Counted from the stretch's first letter, positions 1 through 5,251 are shown. The stretch: DNA of 5,916 nucleotides from Gp6-AA40 sp032156805 (GCA_032156805.1 JALDXQ010000318.1:1-5916); one strand, 5' to 3'. Notes: generated by a model not told the origin, from the sequence alone. Made by a program: numbers and translations.

Positions 1-1
1 G

Positions 2-316
2 ATCAAGGCGCTTCGGAACATTCCCGTGGAGGAACGTTCTGCGCGTCAGCGAGAACTTGCGAACAAGGTTGTCGCGTTGCTCGGAGCCGAAGTGCCCTCA
101 GCCGGCATCGACCGCGACGACGAAGTCGCGAATCCGATCGAACTGCTGCTTGCGCTTCGCGATCCAACTGAGGCGCGCCTTGGCACAGGCGAGATCGAGC
201 GACCGAAGCTGCCCCTCGGACAAAGCGATCTACTCATTAACGGGCCGCGCGACCTGGCGATTCTTGTATTGGCCACACTTCAACGACGCCGTTTGCGACC
301 GCGCAAGGCACTCTAG
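2..316 (+). pseudogene. Truncated fragment, resembles N-terminal region of PLD-like/DUF3427 helicase
   Basis: The reading frame is open from the left edge to a TAG at 314-316, so its 5' end is outside the window. From about codon 1 to codon 87 (to base ~262) the protein looks real: a helical stretch (residues RELANKVVALLGAEVP), then an acidic linker, then PLGQSDLLINGPRDLAI. That ending resembles the segment found just before the phospholipase-D-like domain of large superfamily II helicases with a DUF3427 tail, where a conserved GHE-type motif should follow. Here it is replaced by an Arg-rich tail that is antisense to the end of the YCII gene. The PLD, helicase and C-terminal domains are therefore missing. 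I recognised the family from memory of its pattern; another large multidomain protein is possible. The fragment is unlikely to be functional. Confidence 0.45.
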
Positions 317-584
317 AAACCATCTGGATGGCTTCGTCAAGCGTTGCGGCTTCGATCACAGCGAAGCCGGCAACCGGAAGCTGTGCGCGCATATAGGCTC
401 CAGACTGCGTACGCAACCCGCCCGCTTGATGGTTCCTCACTTGCACAGGCTTCCCTGCGACACCCATCAACGCGCCCGCTTTTGCCAGCCTCGCATCTTG
501 AGCATGAGCCTCATCCCTGAGCGACTTGGGCGTGCTCTCGTAGCCCTCGCGGTCTCCGTATCCGATGGTAAGGAACTTAGGCAT
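237..584 (-). CDS. YCII-related (DGPF-type) small protein
   Basis: 115-residue protein of the YCII/DGPF family, a ferredoxin-like small-domain family that often sits next to ECF sigma factors or in small-enzyme operons; its biochemical role is mostly unknown. The family pattern is clear: N-terminal MPKFLTIGYGDREGYE, a central KAGALMGVAGKPVQVRN strand-turn, and the C-terminal AGFAVIEAATLDEAIQMVSR helix followed by VEVWPIQE. The ATG at 584 is preferred over the GTG at 590 because GAGG lies 5 bases upstream of it and the family begins MPKF. It is the last gene of the operon, starting 10 bases after the SnoaL gene stops. The final residues SPGRAAR and the TAA stop appear to come from the foreign left-hand sequence, so the native last few residues were probably lost. 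The core domain looks complete. Confidence 0.9.
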   Translation of the reverse strand: MPKFLTIGYGDREGYESTPKSLRDEAHAQDARLAKAGALMGVAGKPVQVRNHQAGGLRTQSGAYMRAQLPVAGFAVIEAATLDEAIQMVSRVPCAVANGVVEVWPIQESPGRAAR

Positions 585-594
585 AAGCACCTCG

Positions 595-996
595 CTATAG
601 GTTCGGGTTGCTGATCGGTCCGCCTAACTTGTCGATGAACCCGCCTGGCGTAGCCCGATGCGGCAGATCCCATCCGAAGTACACCTCCACCGCGCAGACC
701 TGATTGCCGCGAACGCTGACCGCCTCGGTATTCCGCACCCGATGACCCTCCGTGGACGTCGCCTCATAGGTGACGAACACGAGTTCACCGTCACGTACGA
801 GACGCGTGATCTCGAGTGATGCGGTCGTGTCGCTATTCGGCCAGCACCGCGCGAAGAACGTCGTGCGATTGAGACGGTTGTCGAGCGGACTCGTAAAGGT
901 GAAGTCGTCCGCGACCAATGCCTCAAGCGCCCTCCGGTCCTTGGCAGGCCAGGTGGCGAAATATGCGCGGACGATGTCGACGGCGGAGGTGTTCAT
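595..996 (-). CDS. SnoaL-like / NTF2-like family protein
   Basis: 133-residue cytoplasmic protein with the NTF2-like cone fold used by SnoaL polyketide cyclases, limonene epoxide hydrolase-like enzymes and many uncharacterised ligand-binding proteins. The sequence shows the usual order: an N-terminal helix (DIVRAYFATWPAKDRRALEA), the LVADDFTFTSPLDN segment that starts the cavity, a mid helix (TTFFARCWP), then antiparallel strands (LVFVTYEATST, RVRNTEAVSVRGNQVCAVEVYFGWD). The substrate cannot be inferred. The start is the ATG at 996, with AAGGAGA about 7 bases upstream. It lies 25 bases after the RibD-like gene and 10 bases before the YCII gene on the same strand, which supports co-transcription. 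Confidence 0.88.
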   Translation of the reverse strand: MNTSAVDIVRAYFATWPAKDRRALEALVADDFTFTSPLDNRLNRTTFFARCWPNSDTTASLEITRLVRDGELVFVTYEATSTEGHRVRNTEAVSVRGNQVCAVEVYFGWDLPHRATPGGFIDKLGGPISNPNL

Positions 997-1021
997 CCGA
1001 TGTCTCCTTCAAGAACTGGGT

Positions 1022-1582
1022 TCACGCGACGCGATACCGATGCATCGTTGCCCCTGAGTCGAACCGCTGGCTCGCGGTCAGCCTCAGATTTCGCCTCTTG
1101 CCGTCAGCGTCGAAGAGCGGCGTTCCCGCGCCCAGGATGAGCGGATACTGAATGAGCCGGATCTCGTCGATGAGGTTTCGCTGGAGCAGCGCTTGCGCCG
1201 TCTTCGCACCTGCGAACACGGCGATTGGCCGCGCCGACCGCTGTTTGAGCCCCAAAACGTCGTTCACCGCGATCGGATGTGAATTGACCCAGCTGGTGCG
1301 CTCCTCCTTGTCGTGCGTGAGGACATATTTCGGCAGCGTGTTCATCAGCCTGGCTTGCTCGATCAGATCGGCTGATGCGTCAGGGGCGGTTCCCGCCGTG
1401 GGCCAGAACGTGGCAAGCAGCGCATGCGCCGTTCGGCCGAAGATCATGCCGTCGATCGATTGCAGGGTCGCAGTGATGAACGCATCGAACGACGTGTCGC
1501 TCGTCATCCACTCGATATCCCGGTCGCGATCCTCGATGTAGCCATCCAGCGTTACGCTAATCTGCAGAAACAATTCGGACAC
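1022..1582 (-). CDS. Dihydrofolate reductase-like (RibD C-terminal domain) protein
   Basis: 186-residue single-domain protein of the RibD C-terminal/DHFR-like family (Rossmann-like, normally NAD(P)H-binding reductases). Visible hallmarks are the N-terminal strand and turn LFLQISVTLDGYIED, the FGRTAHALLATFWP helix, the PKYVLTHDKEERTSW strand region, the glycine-containing IAVFAGAKTAQALLQ segment that would contact the nucleotide, and the C-terminal IDEIRLIQYPLILGAGTPLF motif. The length is normal for the stand-alone family. The start is GTG at 1582, supported by GGGAGGAGG 7 bases upstream. It lacks the deaminase half of true RibD, so riboflavin synthesis is unlikely; such genes are common beside SRPBCC, VOC and YCII genes. 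A second member of the family is present only as a 5' fragment at 3070-3255. Confidence 0.92.
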   Translation of the reverse strand: MSELFLQISVTLDGYIEDRDRDIEWMTSDTSFDAFITATLQSIDGMIFGRTAHALLATFWPTAGTAPDASADLIEQARLMNTLPKYVLTHDKEERTSWVNSHPIAVNDVLGLKQRSARPIAVFAGAKTAQALLQRNLIDEIRLIQYPLILGAGTPLFDADGKRRNLRLTASQRFDSGATMHRYRVA

Positions 1583-1625
1583 GAGCTCGCCTCCTCCCTT
1601 CTGGTCCGATCCGGCTGGCTCGTGC

Positions 1626-1976
1626 TTACGGGCGCTGCGCCGGTCCTGGCTGCGCGAGGGTGACTTGATTGCCGTCGAGATCGGTGAGCGGCGCGATCCG
1701 CGCGAAGTCGCCTCCCGACGATGGGCCGAGCGTCAGTTGACGCGACCGCAACGCTTCGCGCGAGGCTTCCAGGTCGGGAACGATGACGGTGAGCATCGAT
1801 TGACCGGCGCGCGTGGCGTCGTCGACCAGTTGCACACCGCCGTCGCCGACGTACCATTCGTAGACTTCTGCCATCGGGTGCAGATCGGGAGCCCGCCCGA
1901 ACAGACGCGTGTACCACTCCATCGATTGGTCGAGACGACCCGTGCTGACGACGGCATAGACCTTATCCACGGTCAT
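1626..1976 (-). CDS. VOC-family (glyoxalase/bleomycin-resistance fold) protein
   Basis: 116-residue protein with paired beta-alpha-beta-beta-beta modules of the vicinal oxygen chelate superfamily. The N-terminal module shows VYAVVSTGRLDQSMEWYTRLFGRAPD followed by EWYVGDGGVQLVDD. The C-terminal module shows MLTVIVPDLEASREALRSR and the closing LTDLDGNQVTLAQP. In metal-dependent members the last strand carries Glu (GN-x-xE); here the motif reads GNQVTL, and no obvious His ligand opens the first strand, so it may bind ligand without a catalytic metal. The ATG at 1976 overlaps the stop of the SRPBCC gene as ATGA, indicating translational coupling, and GGAG lies 7 bases upstream of it. It is 43 bases from the RibD-like gene. 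The substrate is unknown. It resembles the VOC protein at 4892-5251. Confidence 0.9.
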   Translation of the reverse strand: MTVDKVYAVVSTGRLDQSMEWYTRLFGRAPDLHPMAEVYEWYVGDGGVQLVDDATRAGQSMLTVIVPDLEASREALRSRQLTLGPSSGGDFARIAPLTDLDGNQVTLAQPGPAQRP

Positions 1977-2455
1977 CGAGGTTCTCCTGACTTCTGGGGA
2001 GTCTGAAGGAAGCGCTCGAGCCCCTTGAAGATCTGGCTCCAGCCTTGCCTTCGTGACGTCGGCGTATCCCGTTCGTCGAGGAACGCTGCCTGCTCCGTGT
2101 AGATCACTCGCGTTCCTGCGCCGACGGCGAAGAGCTCCACCGTCGCGAGCGAGACCGAGATGCGGGTCTCCCGGTCGTACATCGGGCCAGCCATGACGAT
2201 GCGGGCGTTGGGGACGATGTCGAAGTAGGTGGTCTCGGCGCGGTATCGCGGGTCGCCGGGCGGACCGAAGTGGCTGACTTCGTGCCCGCCTACCCGAAAA
2301 TCGTGTTGATCGTCGGCAATCTCCCAGCCGTCGTCCGGCACCGCCCACTGCTTTCGTGCCTCCGGCGACGCCCAGGCCGCAAAGACGCGCGGCGGATCGG
2401 CATCGAAGGTGCGATCAATCACCAGGGTGTCGTGCGCTACGGTTCGGTCCGACAC
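1973..2455 (-). CDS. SRPBCC / AHSA1-domain protein
   Basis: 160-residue START-like (SRPBCC, activator of Hsp90 ATPase 1-like) protein that forms a deep hydrophobic ligand pocket. Recognisable landmarks are the opening strand LVIDRTFDADPPRVFAAWASPEA, the FRVGGHEVSHFG turn, the YFDIVPNARIVMAG strand, the GTRVIYTEQAAFLDERD strand and turn, and the C-terminal helix QGWSQIFKGLERFLQTP that closes the cavity. Members downstream of ArsR-type repressors are common, but most have no proven substrate. The frame stays open upstream, yet the start is placed at GTG 2455 because AAAGGAGG sits 6 bases before it and the family begins near TLVIDRTF. It follows the repressor by 13 bases and overlaps the VOC gene by 4 bases, consistent with one transcript. 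Confidence 0.92.
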   Translation of the reverse strand: MSDRTVAHDTLVIDRTFDADPPRVFAAWASPEARKQWAVPDDGWEIADDQHDFRVGGHEVSHFGPPGDPRYRAETTYFDIVPNARIVMAGPMYDRETRISVSLATVELFAVGAGTRVIYTEQAAFLDERDTPTSRRQGWSQIFKGLERFLQTPQKSGEPR

Positions 2456-2461
2456 GCCGCG

Positions 2462-2469
2462 CCTCCTTT
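2462..2469 (-). promoter_or_regulatory. Shine-Dalgarno site fixing the SRPBCC GTG start
   Basis: On the minus strand this reads AAAGGAGG, a near-perfect match to the anti-SD sequence, 6 bases before the GTG at 2455. Its first base is the last base of the ArsR stop codon (TGA, 2471-2469), so ribosomes ending the repressor land directly on the site. It rules out the longer in-frame start at 2569 for the SRPBCC gene. Confidence 0.75.
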
Positions 2470-2807
2470 CAGTGCTTTGATTTCTTCTCGTCGGCCAGGT
2501 AGGCCGCCAGGCGATCGAACCGCCGTTCCCAACTCGCGCGACGGCGCGCAATCCACGTTTCGGCCGCACGCAGAGCGGCCGGCTGAATGGCGCACGTCCG
2601 CACGCGGCCGACTTTCTCCGAGCGCACCAAGCCGCTGCGCTCGAGCAAGGCCAGGTGCTGCATGACCCCGGGCAGGCTGATGTTCAACGGTTCGGCGAGT
2701 TCCTTGACCGACGCGGGCCCACGGCCGAGTTGCTCGATCAGCGCCCGCCTGGTGGGATCGGCAAGCGCGTGAAACACGGTGTCGAGCGATTCGCTATAGT
2801 TAAGCAC
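2469..2807 (-). CDS. ArsR-family winged-helix repressor
   Basis: 112-residue DNA-binding transcriptional regulator heading the operon. The winged-helix region is clear: VFHALADPTRRALIEQL, then ASVKELAEPLNISLPGVMQH as helix-turn-helix, LALLERSGLVRSEKVGRVRT as the wing, and a long C-terminal helix (AETWIARRRASWERRFDRLA). It lacks the ELCVCDL metal site of arsenic/cadmium sensors and has a single Cys, so it probably responds to an organic ligand or is controlled through its neighbours. The start chosen is GTG at 2807 (MLNYSESLD), because homologues begin with a short NYSE-like leader. A GTG at 2840 would add 11 unusual residues, and neither start has a good SD. The overlapping inverted repeat suggests autoregulation. 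Repressor-first order with SRPBCC second is a recurrent arrangement. Confidence 0.92.
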   Translation of the reverse strand: MLNYSESLDTVFHALADPTRRALIEQLGRGPASVKELAEPLNISLPGVMQHLALLERSGLVRSEKVGRVRTCAIQPAALRAAETWIARRRASWERRFDRLAAYLADEKKSKH

Positions 2808-2819
2808 ACTGTTAACTAT
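2796..2819. promoter_or_regulatory. Probable ArsR operator, ATAGTTAA-N8-TTAACTAT
   Basis: Perfect 8-base arms separated by 8 bases. The centre-to-centre distance of 16 bases is about one and a half helical turns, suited to a winged-helix dimer. It is AT-rich in a GC-rich region. It covers the presumed repressor start codon (2805-2807) and the proposed -10 box, so binding would block transcription of the operon, and it could also affect the divergent ABM gene at 2885. The site is seen directly; its binding by the adjacent repressor is inferred. Confidence 0.6.
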
Positions 2820-2844
2820 TAATCGATCGTGACGAAGCACGCAA
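2816..2844 (-). promoter_or_regulatory. Candidate promoter of the ArsR operon
   Basis: On the minus strand TTGCGT (plus 2839-2844) and TAATAG (plus 2816-2821) are separated by 17 bases. Each matches about half of the sigma-70 consensus. Transcription would start within about two bases of the GTG at 2807, giving a leaderless mRNA, which would explain the missing SD. The match is weak and rests mostly on spacing and the overlap with the operator. Confidence 0.3.
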
Positions 2845-2884
2845 GCTCGGCACGACAGGCGGTCGGCCGCGGAAGGATCACAAT

Positions 2885-3352
2885 ATGCTGTTCGAGAGAC
2901 GTCAGTTCGTCATGGCGATCGGCGCCGTTGCGCTCGGCGTGCCTGCCGCATCGTCTGGACAATCAAAGATGTACGGATTAATCGGAAAGATGCGAACACA
3001 ACCGGGACAACGTGATGCACTAATCGCGATTCTGCTCGCCGGCGCGGGCAGCATGCATGGCTGCTTGAGCTACGTCGTGGCGAAGGATCCGGCCGACGCC
3101 GACGGCATCTGGATCTCTTCGCCGAACACCTCATCGAAACAGGGCATCACCCAGCCGCCGAACCTGAAGCCCTTCGTCGGATCCTCCCACGGCCCACCAG
3201 ACGCCTGCATAACGCCATCCATGGAAACCTGGGCGCCGACGATAATCTTCCGCACGGTCGCTCTCCTTGTTGAGTCTAGGATGAATCACCCGCATCCGAT
3301 CCGACATGTTCGCATCAACCTCGAGACACTCCAAGTTCGTCGGCCTGCGTGA
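2885..3352 (+). CDS. Tat-leader ABM (antibiotic biosynthesis monooxygenase-like) protein, 3' end replaced
   Basis: The frame encodes 155 residues, of which only the first 77 (to base 3115) look native. Residues 1-27 form a twin-arginine-type leader: ERRQFV, then a hydrophobic AIGAVALGVPAA stretch. Residues 29-77 match the first half of a small ABM/YgiN-like domain (MYGLIGKMRTQPGQRDALIA, then GCLSYVVAKDPADADGIWI). In the family this continues with TEVW and a further helix and strand; here it switches to codons that are antisense to the start of a RibD-like gene. The dimeric ABM barrel cannot form from half a domain, so the product is probably non-functional. The ATG at 2885 has AAGGA about 8 bases upstream. 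The gene is divergent from the ArsR operon and could share its control region. Confidence 0.75.
   Translation: MLFERRQFVMAIGAVALGVPAASSGQSKMYGLIGKMRTQPGQRDALIAILLAGAGSMHGCLSYVVAKDPADADGIWISSPNTSSKQGITQPPNLKPFVGSSHGPPDACITPSMETWAPTIIFRTVALLVESRMNHPHPIRHVRINLETLQVRRPA
3070..3255 (-). pseudogene. 5' fragment of a second RibD/DHFR-like gene
   Basis: Starting at GTG 3255, with AAGGAGAG 5 bases upstream, the protein opens as a typical DHFR-like reductase: RKIIVGAQVSMDGVMQ, GGPWEDPTKGFRFGGWVMP, then FDEVFGEEI. Family similarity ends at residue 48 (base 3112), where the usual continuation toward an FDLLLGRKTY-type motif should come. The remaining 13 residues are antisense to the ABM gene, and a stop follows at 3070. 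About three quarters of a normal reductase of roughly 180-190 residues is missing. Good codon structure and an intact SD indicate the loss is recent or artificial. It belongs to a different subgroup from the complete gene at 1022-1582. Confidence 0.8.
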
Positions 3353-3443
3353 GTCGAGAACTCGAGGGGATCTTCGCGAATGAGACCCGTTCAGCTCGTG
3401 TCCTCGCCGCCGGCGCGCGACAATTGTCCATAAGGTCCTGATC
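3256..3443. other. Intergenic region with small palindromes between divergent starts
   Basis: No convincing gene on either strand. It holds the upstream regions of the truncated RibD-like gene (minus) and the beta-propeller gene (plus). Three perfect short palindromes are visible: TCGAG-AA-CTCGA at 3354-3365, TTCGCGAA at 3373-3380 and GACAATTGTC at 3419-3428. The last lies 15 bases before the propeller start and is the best operator candidate. I could not define a confident sigma-70 promoter for either direction. Confidence 0.4.
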
Positions 3444-4421
3444 ATGCTGATGCTGGTCGCCACCGACCGCGAGGTCGTCGTCATTGACGTTGAGCGTGGC
3501 ACATCCCTCTTGGCTGGTGGAATCAGCGACCGCCCTGCTTGCCTCGCTGCGGACTCGCTTGTTCACGGACGAGTGTGGTGTGGGACCCACCGGGCCGGTG
3601 TGTTCAGGAGCGATGACGGCGGACGGTCCTGGCGGTCTGTCGGGCTTGCAGGTCGGGTGATCATGGCCATCGCCGCGAGCCCCGTCGAGCCGGATGTCGT
3701 CTGGGTGGGCACCGAACCCAGCGAAGTGTGGCGCTCGGCGGACGCCGGTACTACGTGGCGGCAGACGAGCCAATTGGAGACATTGTCCTCGTCGTCAACG
3801 TGGTCTTTTCCGCCGAGACCCGACACTCATCACGTTCGCTGGATCGCCTGTCACCCGCTCGAACCGGAACGGCTCTGGGTTGCGATCGAGGCGGGCGCGC
3901 TCGTGTTCACGATCGACGGGGGCCGCACCTGGCGCGACCGCGTCACCGGTGGACCGTGGGACACTCACGAGCTCGCCGTGCACCGCAATGCGCCCGATAC
4001 GCTGCGCGTCTCTGCAGGCGATGGATACTTCGAGAGCGACGACGCGGGCGCGACATGGCGCTCGCCGAGCACCGGTCTCGAGGTCGGCTACTTGCGTAGC
4101 GTGGCGATCGATCCCGGGCAACCGGACGTAGTCGTGGTATCAGCGTCTTCGGGACCGTACTCCGCGTACATAGCTGGCCGCTCGGACGGCCGGTTGTATC
4201 GCCGTCACTCTCGCGAGCGCTGGGAGCGCGTCCGCGGCGGCTGGCCGGAGGCACCCAGCACAATCGCGCCACTGCTCTGCGCCGGCGGCAAAGCCGGAGA
4301 GCTGTTGGCCGCCGATGAGCGCGGCGTACACCGCTCGGACGACAGTGGAAAAAGTTGGCGCCGCGCAGTCGGCTATGCGACGTCACCCCAGCATCTACGC
4401 GGCCTGGCGTTGGTACGATGA
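3444..4421 (+). CDS. Asp-box (BNR-repeat) beta-propeller protein, VPS10/sialidase-like fold
   Basis: 325-residue repeat protein. Five Asp-box motifs (S/T-x-D-x-G-x-x-W) are visible: SDDGGRSW at 56-63, SADAGTTW at 98-105, TIDGGRTW at 156-163, SDDAGATW at 198-205 and SDDSGKSW at 298-305, with a degenerate repeat near 247-260. Each is followed by a segment of the type AASPVEPDVVWVGT or HPLEPERLWVAIE, giving blades of a beta-propeller as in exo-alpha-sialidase/WD40-YVTN-like proteins. The sialidase catalytic Arg triad is not recognisable, so a binding or scaffold role fits better than glycosidase. There is no signal peptide or membrane segment, so it is probably cytoplasmic. The ATG at 3444 has a weak AAGG upstream; ATG 3450 is an alternative. 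It converges on the Arr gene, with 21 bases between the stops. Confidence 0.87.
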   Translation: MLMLVATDREVVVIDVERGTSLLAGGISDRPACLAADSLVHGRVWCGTHRAGVFRSDDGGRSWRSVGLAGRVIMAIAASPVEPDVVWVGTEPSEVWRSADAGTTWRQTSQLETLSSSSTWSFPPRPDTHHVRWIACHPLEPERLWVAIEAGALVFTIDGGRTWRDRVTGGPWDTHELAVHRNAPDTLRVSAGDGYFESDDAGATWRSPSTGLEVGYLRSVAIDPGQPDVVVVSASSGPYSAYIAGRSDGRLYRRHSRERWERVRGGWPEAPSTIAPLLCAGGKAGELLAADERGVHRSDDSGKSWRRAVGYATSPQHLRGLALVR

Positions 4422-4424
4422 CTC

Positions 4425-4450
4425 TCGACTATCCCGCGGGGCCTAGTCGA
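4425..4450. terminator. Stem-loop between convergent genes, possible bidirectional terminator
   Basis: TCGACTA (4425-4431) and TAGTCGA (4444-4450) are perfect 7-base arms around a 12-base GC-rich centre that includes CCCGCGGG. The structure sits between the propeller stop and the Arr stop and includes the Arr TAG. There is no clear U-tract on either side, so intrinsic termination is only a possibility. Confidence 0.4.
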
Positions 4451-4853
4451 TGATCTTCAGATCGCCTTCGGCTTCCATCCGCGCGAGGGAGTCCTTCATC
4501 TCCTTGAGGCGCTCGGGCGGGTGGGGCTCCCATTCCGTGACCTCGCCGACGATCCTGAGCGGCGCACGGGAGCGGTAGGATTTCGTGGGATTGCCTGGGA
4601 ATCTCTTGTCGGTAAGGTTGGGATCGTCCTCGAACGCGCCGGTCGGCTCGACGACGTAGATGCGCTCCGGTCCATCACCCTTAGCCAGCTCGCAGCCCCA
4701 GATCGCCGCGTCGAGCGTGCCGGAGAAGTAAATCCAAGAGAGCTTCTGCTCCTGATAATTGGAGGCGAAGCCGGGCGCGAGCAGATCGCCTACCTGCAGA
4801 TCGGCGCGGGTGCCATGGTAGAAGGGCGGCGCGGCGTCCTTGGCGTAGGTCAT
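4443..4853 (-). CDS. arr: Rifamycin ADP-ribosyltransferase (Arr family)
   Basis: 136-residue enzyme of the Arr family, which uses NAD+ to ADP-ribosylate the ansa-chain C23 hydroxyl of rifamycins and so inactivates them. The compact fold is fully represented: FYHGTRADL with His13, SWIYFSGTLDAAIWG with Tyr42, and EPTGAFEDDPNLTDKRFPGNP with Asp76/Asp77. The H-Y-D spacing fits the catalytic residues of the mycobacterial enzyme (His19, Tyr49, Asp84), allowing for a one-residue gap. SYRSRAPLRIVGEVTEWE follows, and the length is normal. The ATG at 4853 has only a distant GGAG. The gene begins 38 bases after the VOC gene on the same strand, so they are probably co-transcribed. Chromosomal Arr homologues are common in environmental bacteria, so activity against rifampicin is likely but unproven. 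Confidence 0.94.
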   Translation of the reverse strand: MTYAKDAAPPFYHGTRADLQVGDLLAPGFASNYQEQKLSWIYFSGTLDAAIWGCELAKGDGPERIYVVEPTGAFEDDPNLTDKRFPGNPTKSYRSRAPLRIVGEVTEWEPHPPERLKEMKDSLARMEAEGDLKIID

Positions 4854-4891
4854 TTTTGCACGGGCTCCCGGGATCGATCAGCGCGTGTCCC

Positions 4892-5251
4892 TCATGCGGG
4901 CGGGAAAGGTCGTCTGGGCGGCGAGGCGAAGGTGATGAGGTTGCCGTCGGGATCGCGGACCTGCGCCAGCGTCGAATAGTCACCCTCATTGTCGTTGCCG
5001 AGTGCGATCCCCAGGCCGTCGAGTCGACGGCGCTCGGCGCCGAGATCGGCGACATAGAGGAAGATCGCGCCCCGGGTGGCGATGTCTTTGCTGCTGGACA
5101 GCATCAGCCCACCTTCATCGGACAGCTCCCAGTGCAGCAGCGTGGGCATCGGCCGGTGATCCGGCCCGCGGCCGAGCAGCTTCGTGTACCAGCCTTCGGC
5201 CGCGGCGAGATCGGCGGTCAGCAACGAAGGGTAGGTCTTTTGAAGGTTCAT
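4892..5251 (-). CDS. VOC-family protein upstream of Arr
   Basis: 119-residue vicinal oxygen chelate protein. It opens with YPSLLTADLAAAEGWYTKLLGR and PMPTLLHWELSDEGGLMLSS, continues with IFLYVADLGAERRRLDGLGI, and closes with LAQVRDPDGNLITFASP. As in the operon VOC protein, the final strand has Thr (GNLITF) where metal-dependent glyoxalases have Glu, so it may be a binding protein or a metal-independent enzyme. The ATG at 5251 has GGAGAAG about 8 bases upstream; the longer in-frame extension lacks family features. It is the first gene of the short VOC-Arr unit. Sequestration of a drug, as by bleomycin-binding VOC proteins, is one option, but nothing specific supports it. Confidence 0.89.
   Translation of the reverse strand: MNLQKTYPSLLTADLAAAEGWYTKLLGRGPDHRPMPTLLHWELSDEGGLMLSSSKDIATRGAIFLYVADLGAERRRLDGLGIALGNDNEGDYSTLAQVRDPDGNLITFASPPRRPFPPA

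Noticed and set aside
57..614. Long plus-strand frame antisense to the YCII gene
   Set aside because: No family resemblance, Arg/His/Cys-rich composition typical of a shadow frame, and it overlaps the well-supported YCII gene and its SD.
2469..2807. Arsenic or metal resistance operon from the ArsR gene
   Set aside because: The repressor lacks the ELCVCDL-type Cys site, and no arsenate reductase or efflux gene follows.
1022..3255. RibD-like genes read as part of a riboflavin pathway
   Set aside because: Both are single-domain DHFR-like proteins without the deaminase half, and no other rib gene is nearby.
3943..4386. Minus-strand frame inside the propeller gene
   Set aside because: Arg/Ser/Pro-rich shadow composition without an SD, while the plus strand carries five clear Asp-boxes.
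4872..4879. GATCGATC, the signature of a filled-in GATC proximity-ligation junction
   Set aside because: It lies between two intact, plausibly co-transcribed genes. The same octamer occurs at 4106-4113 inside the intact propeller gene (coding ...AIDPGQ), so chance is enough to explain it.
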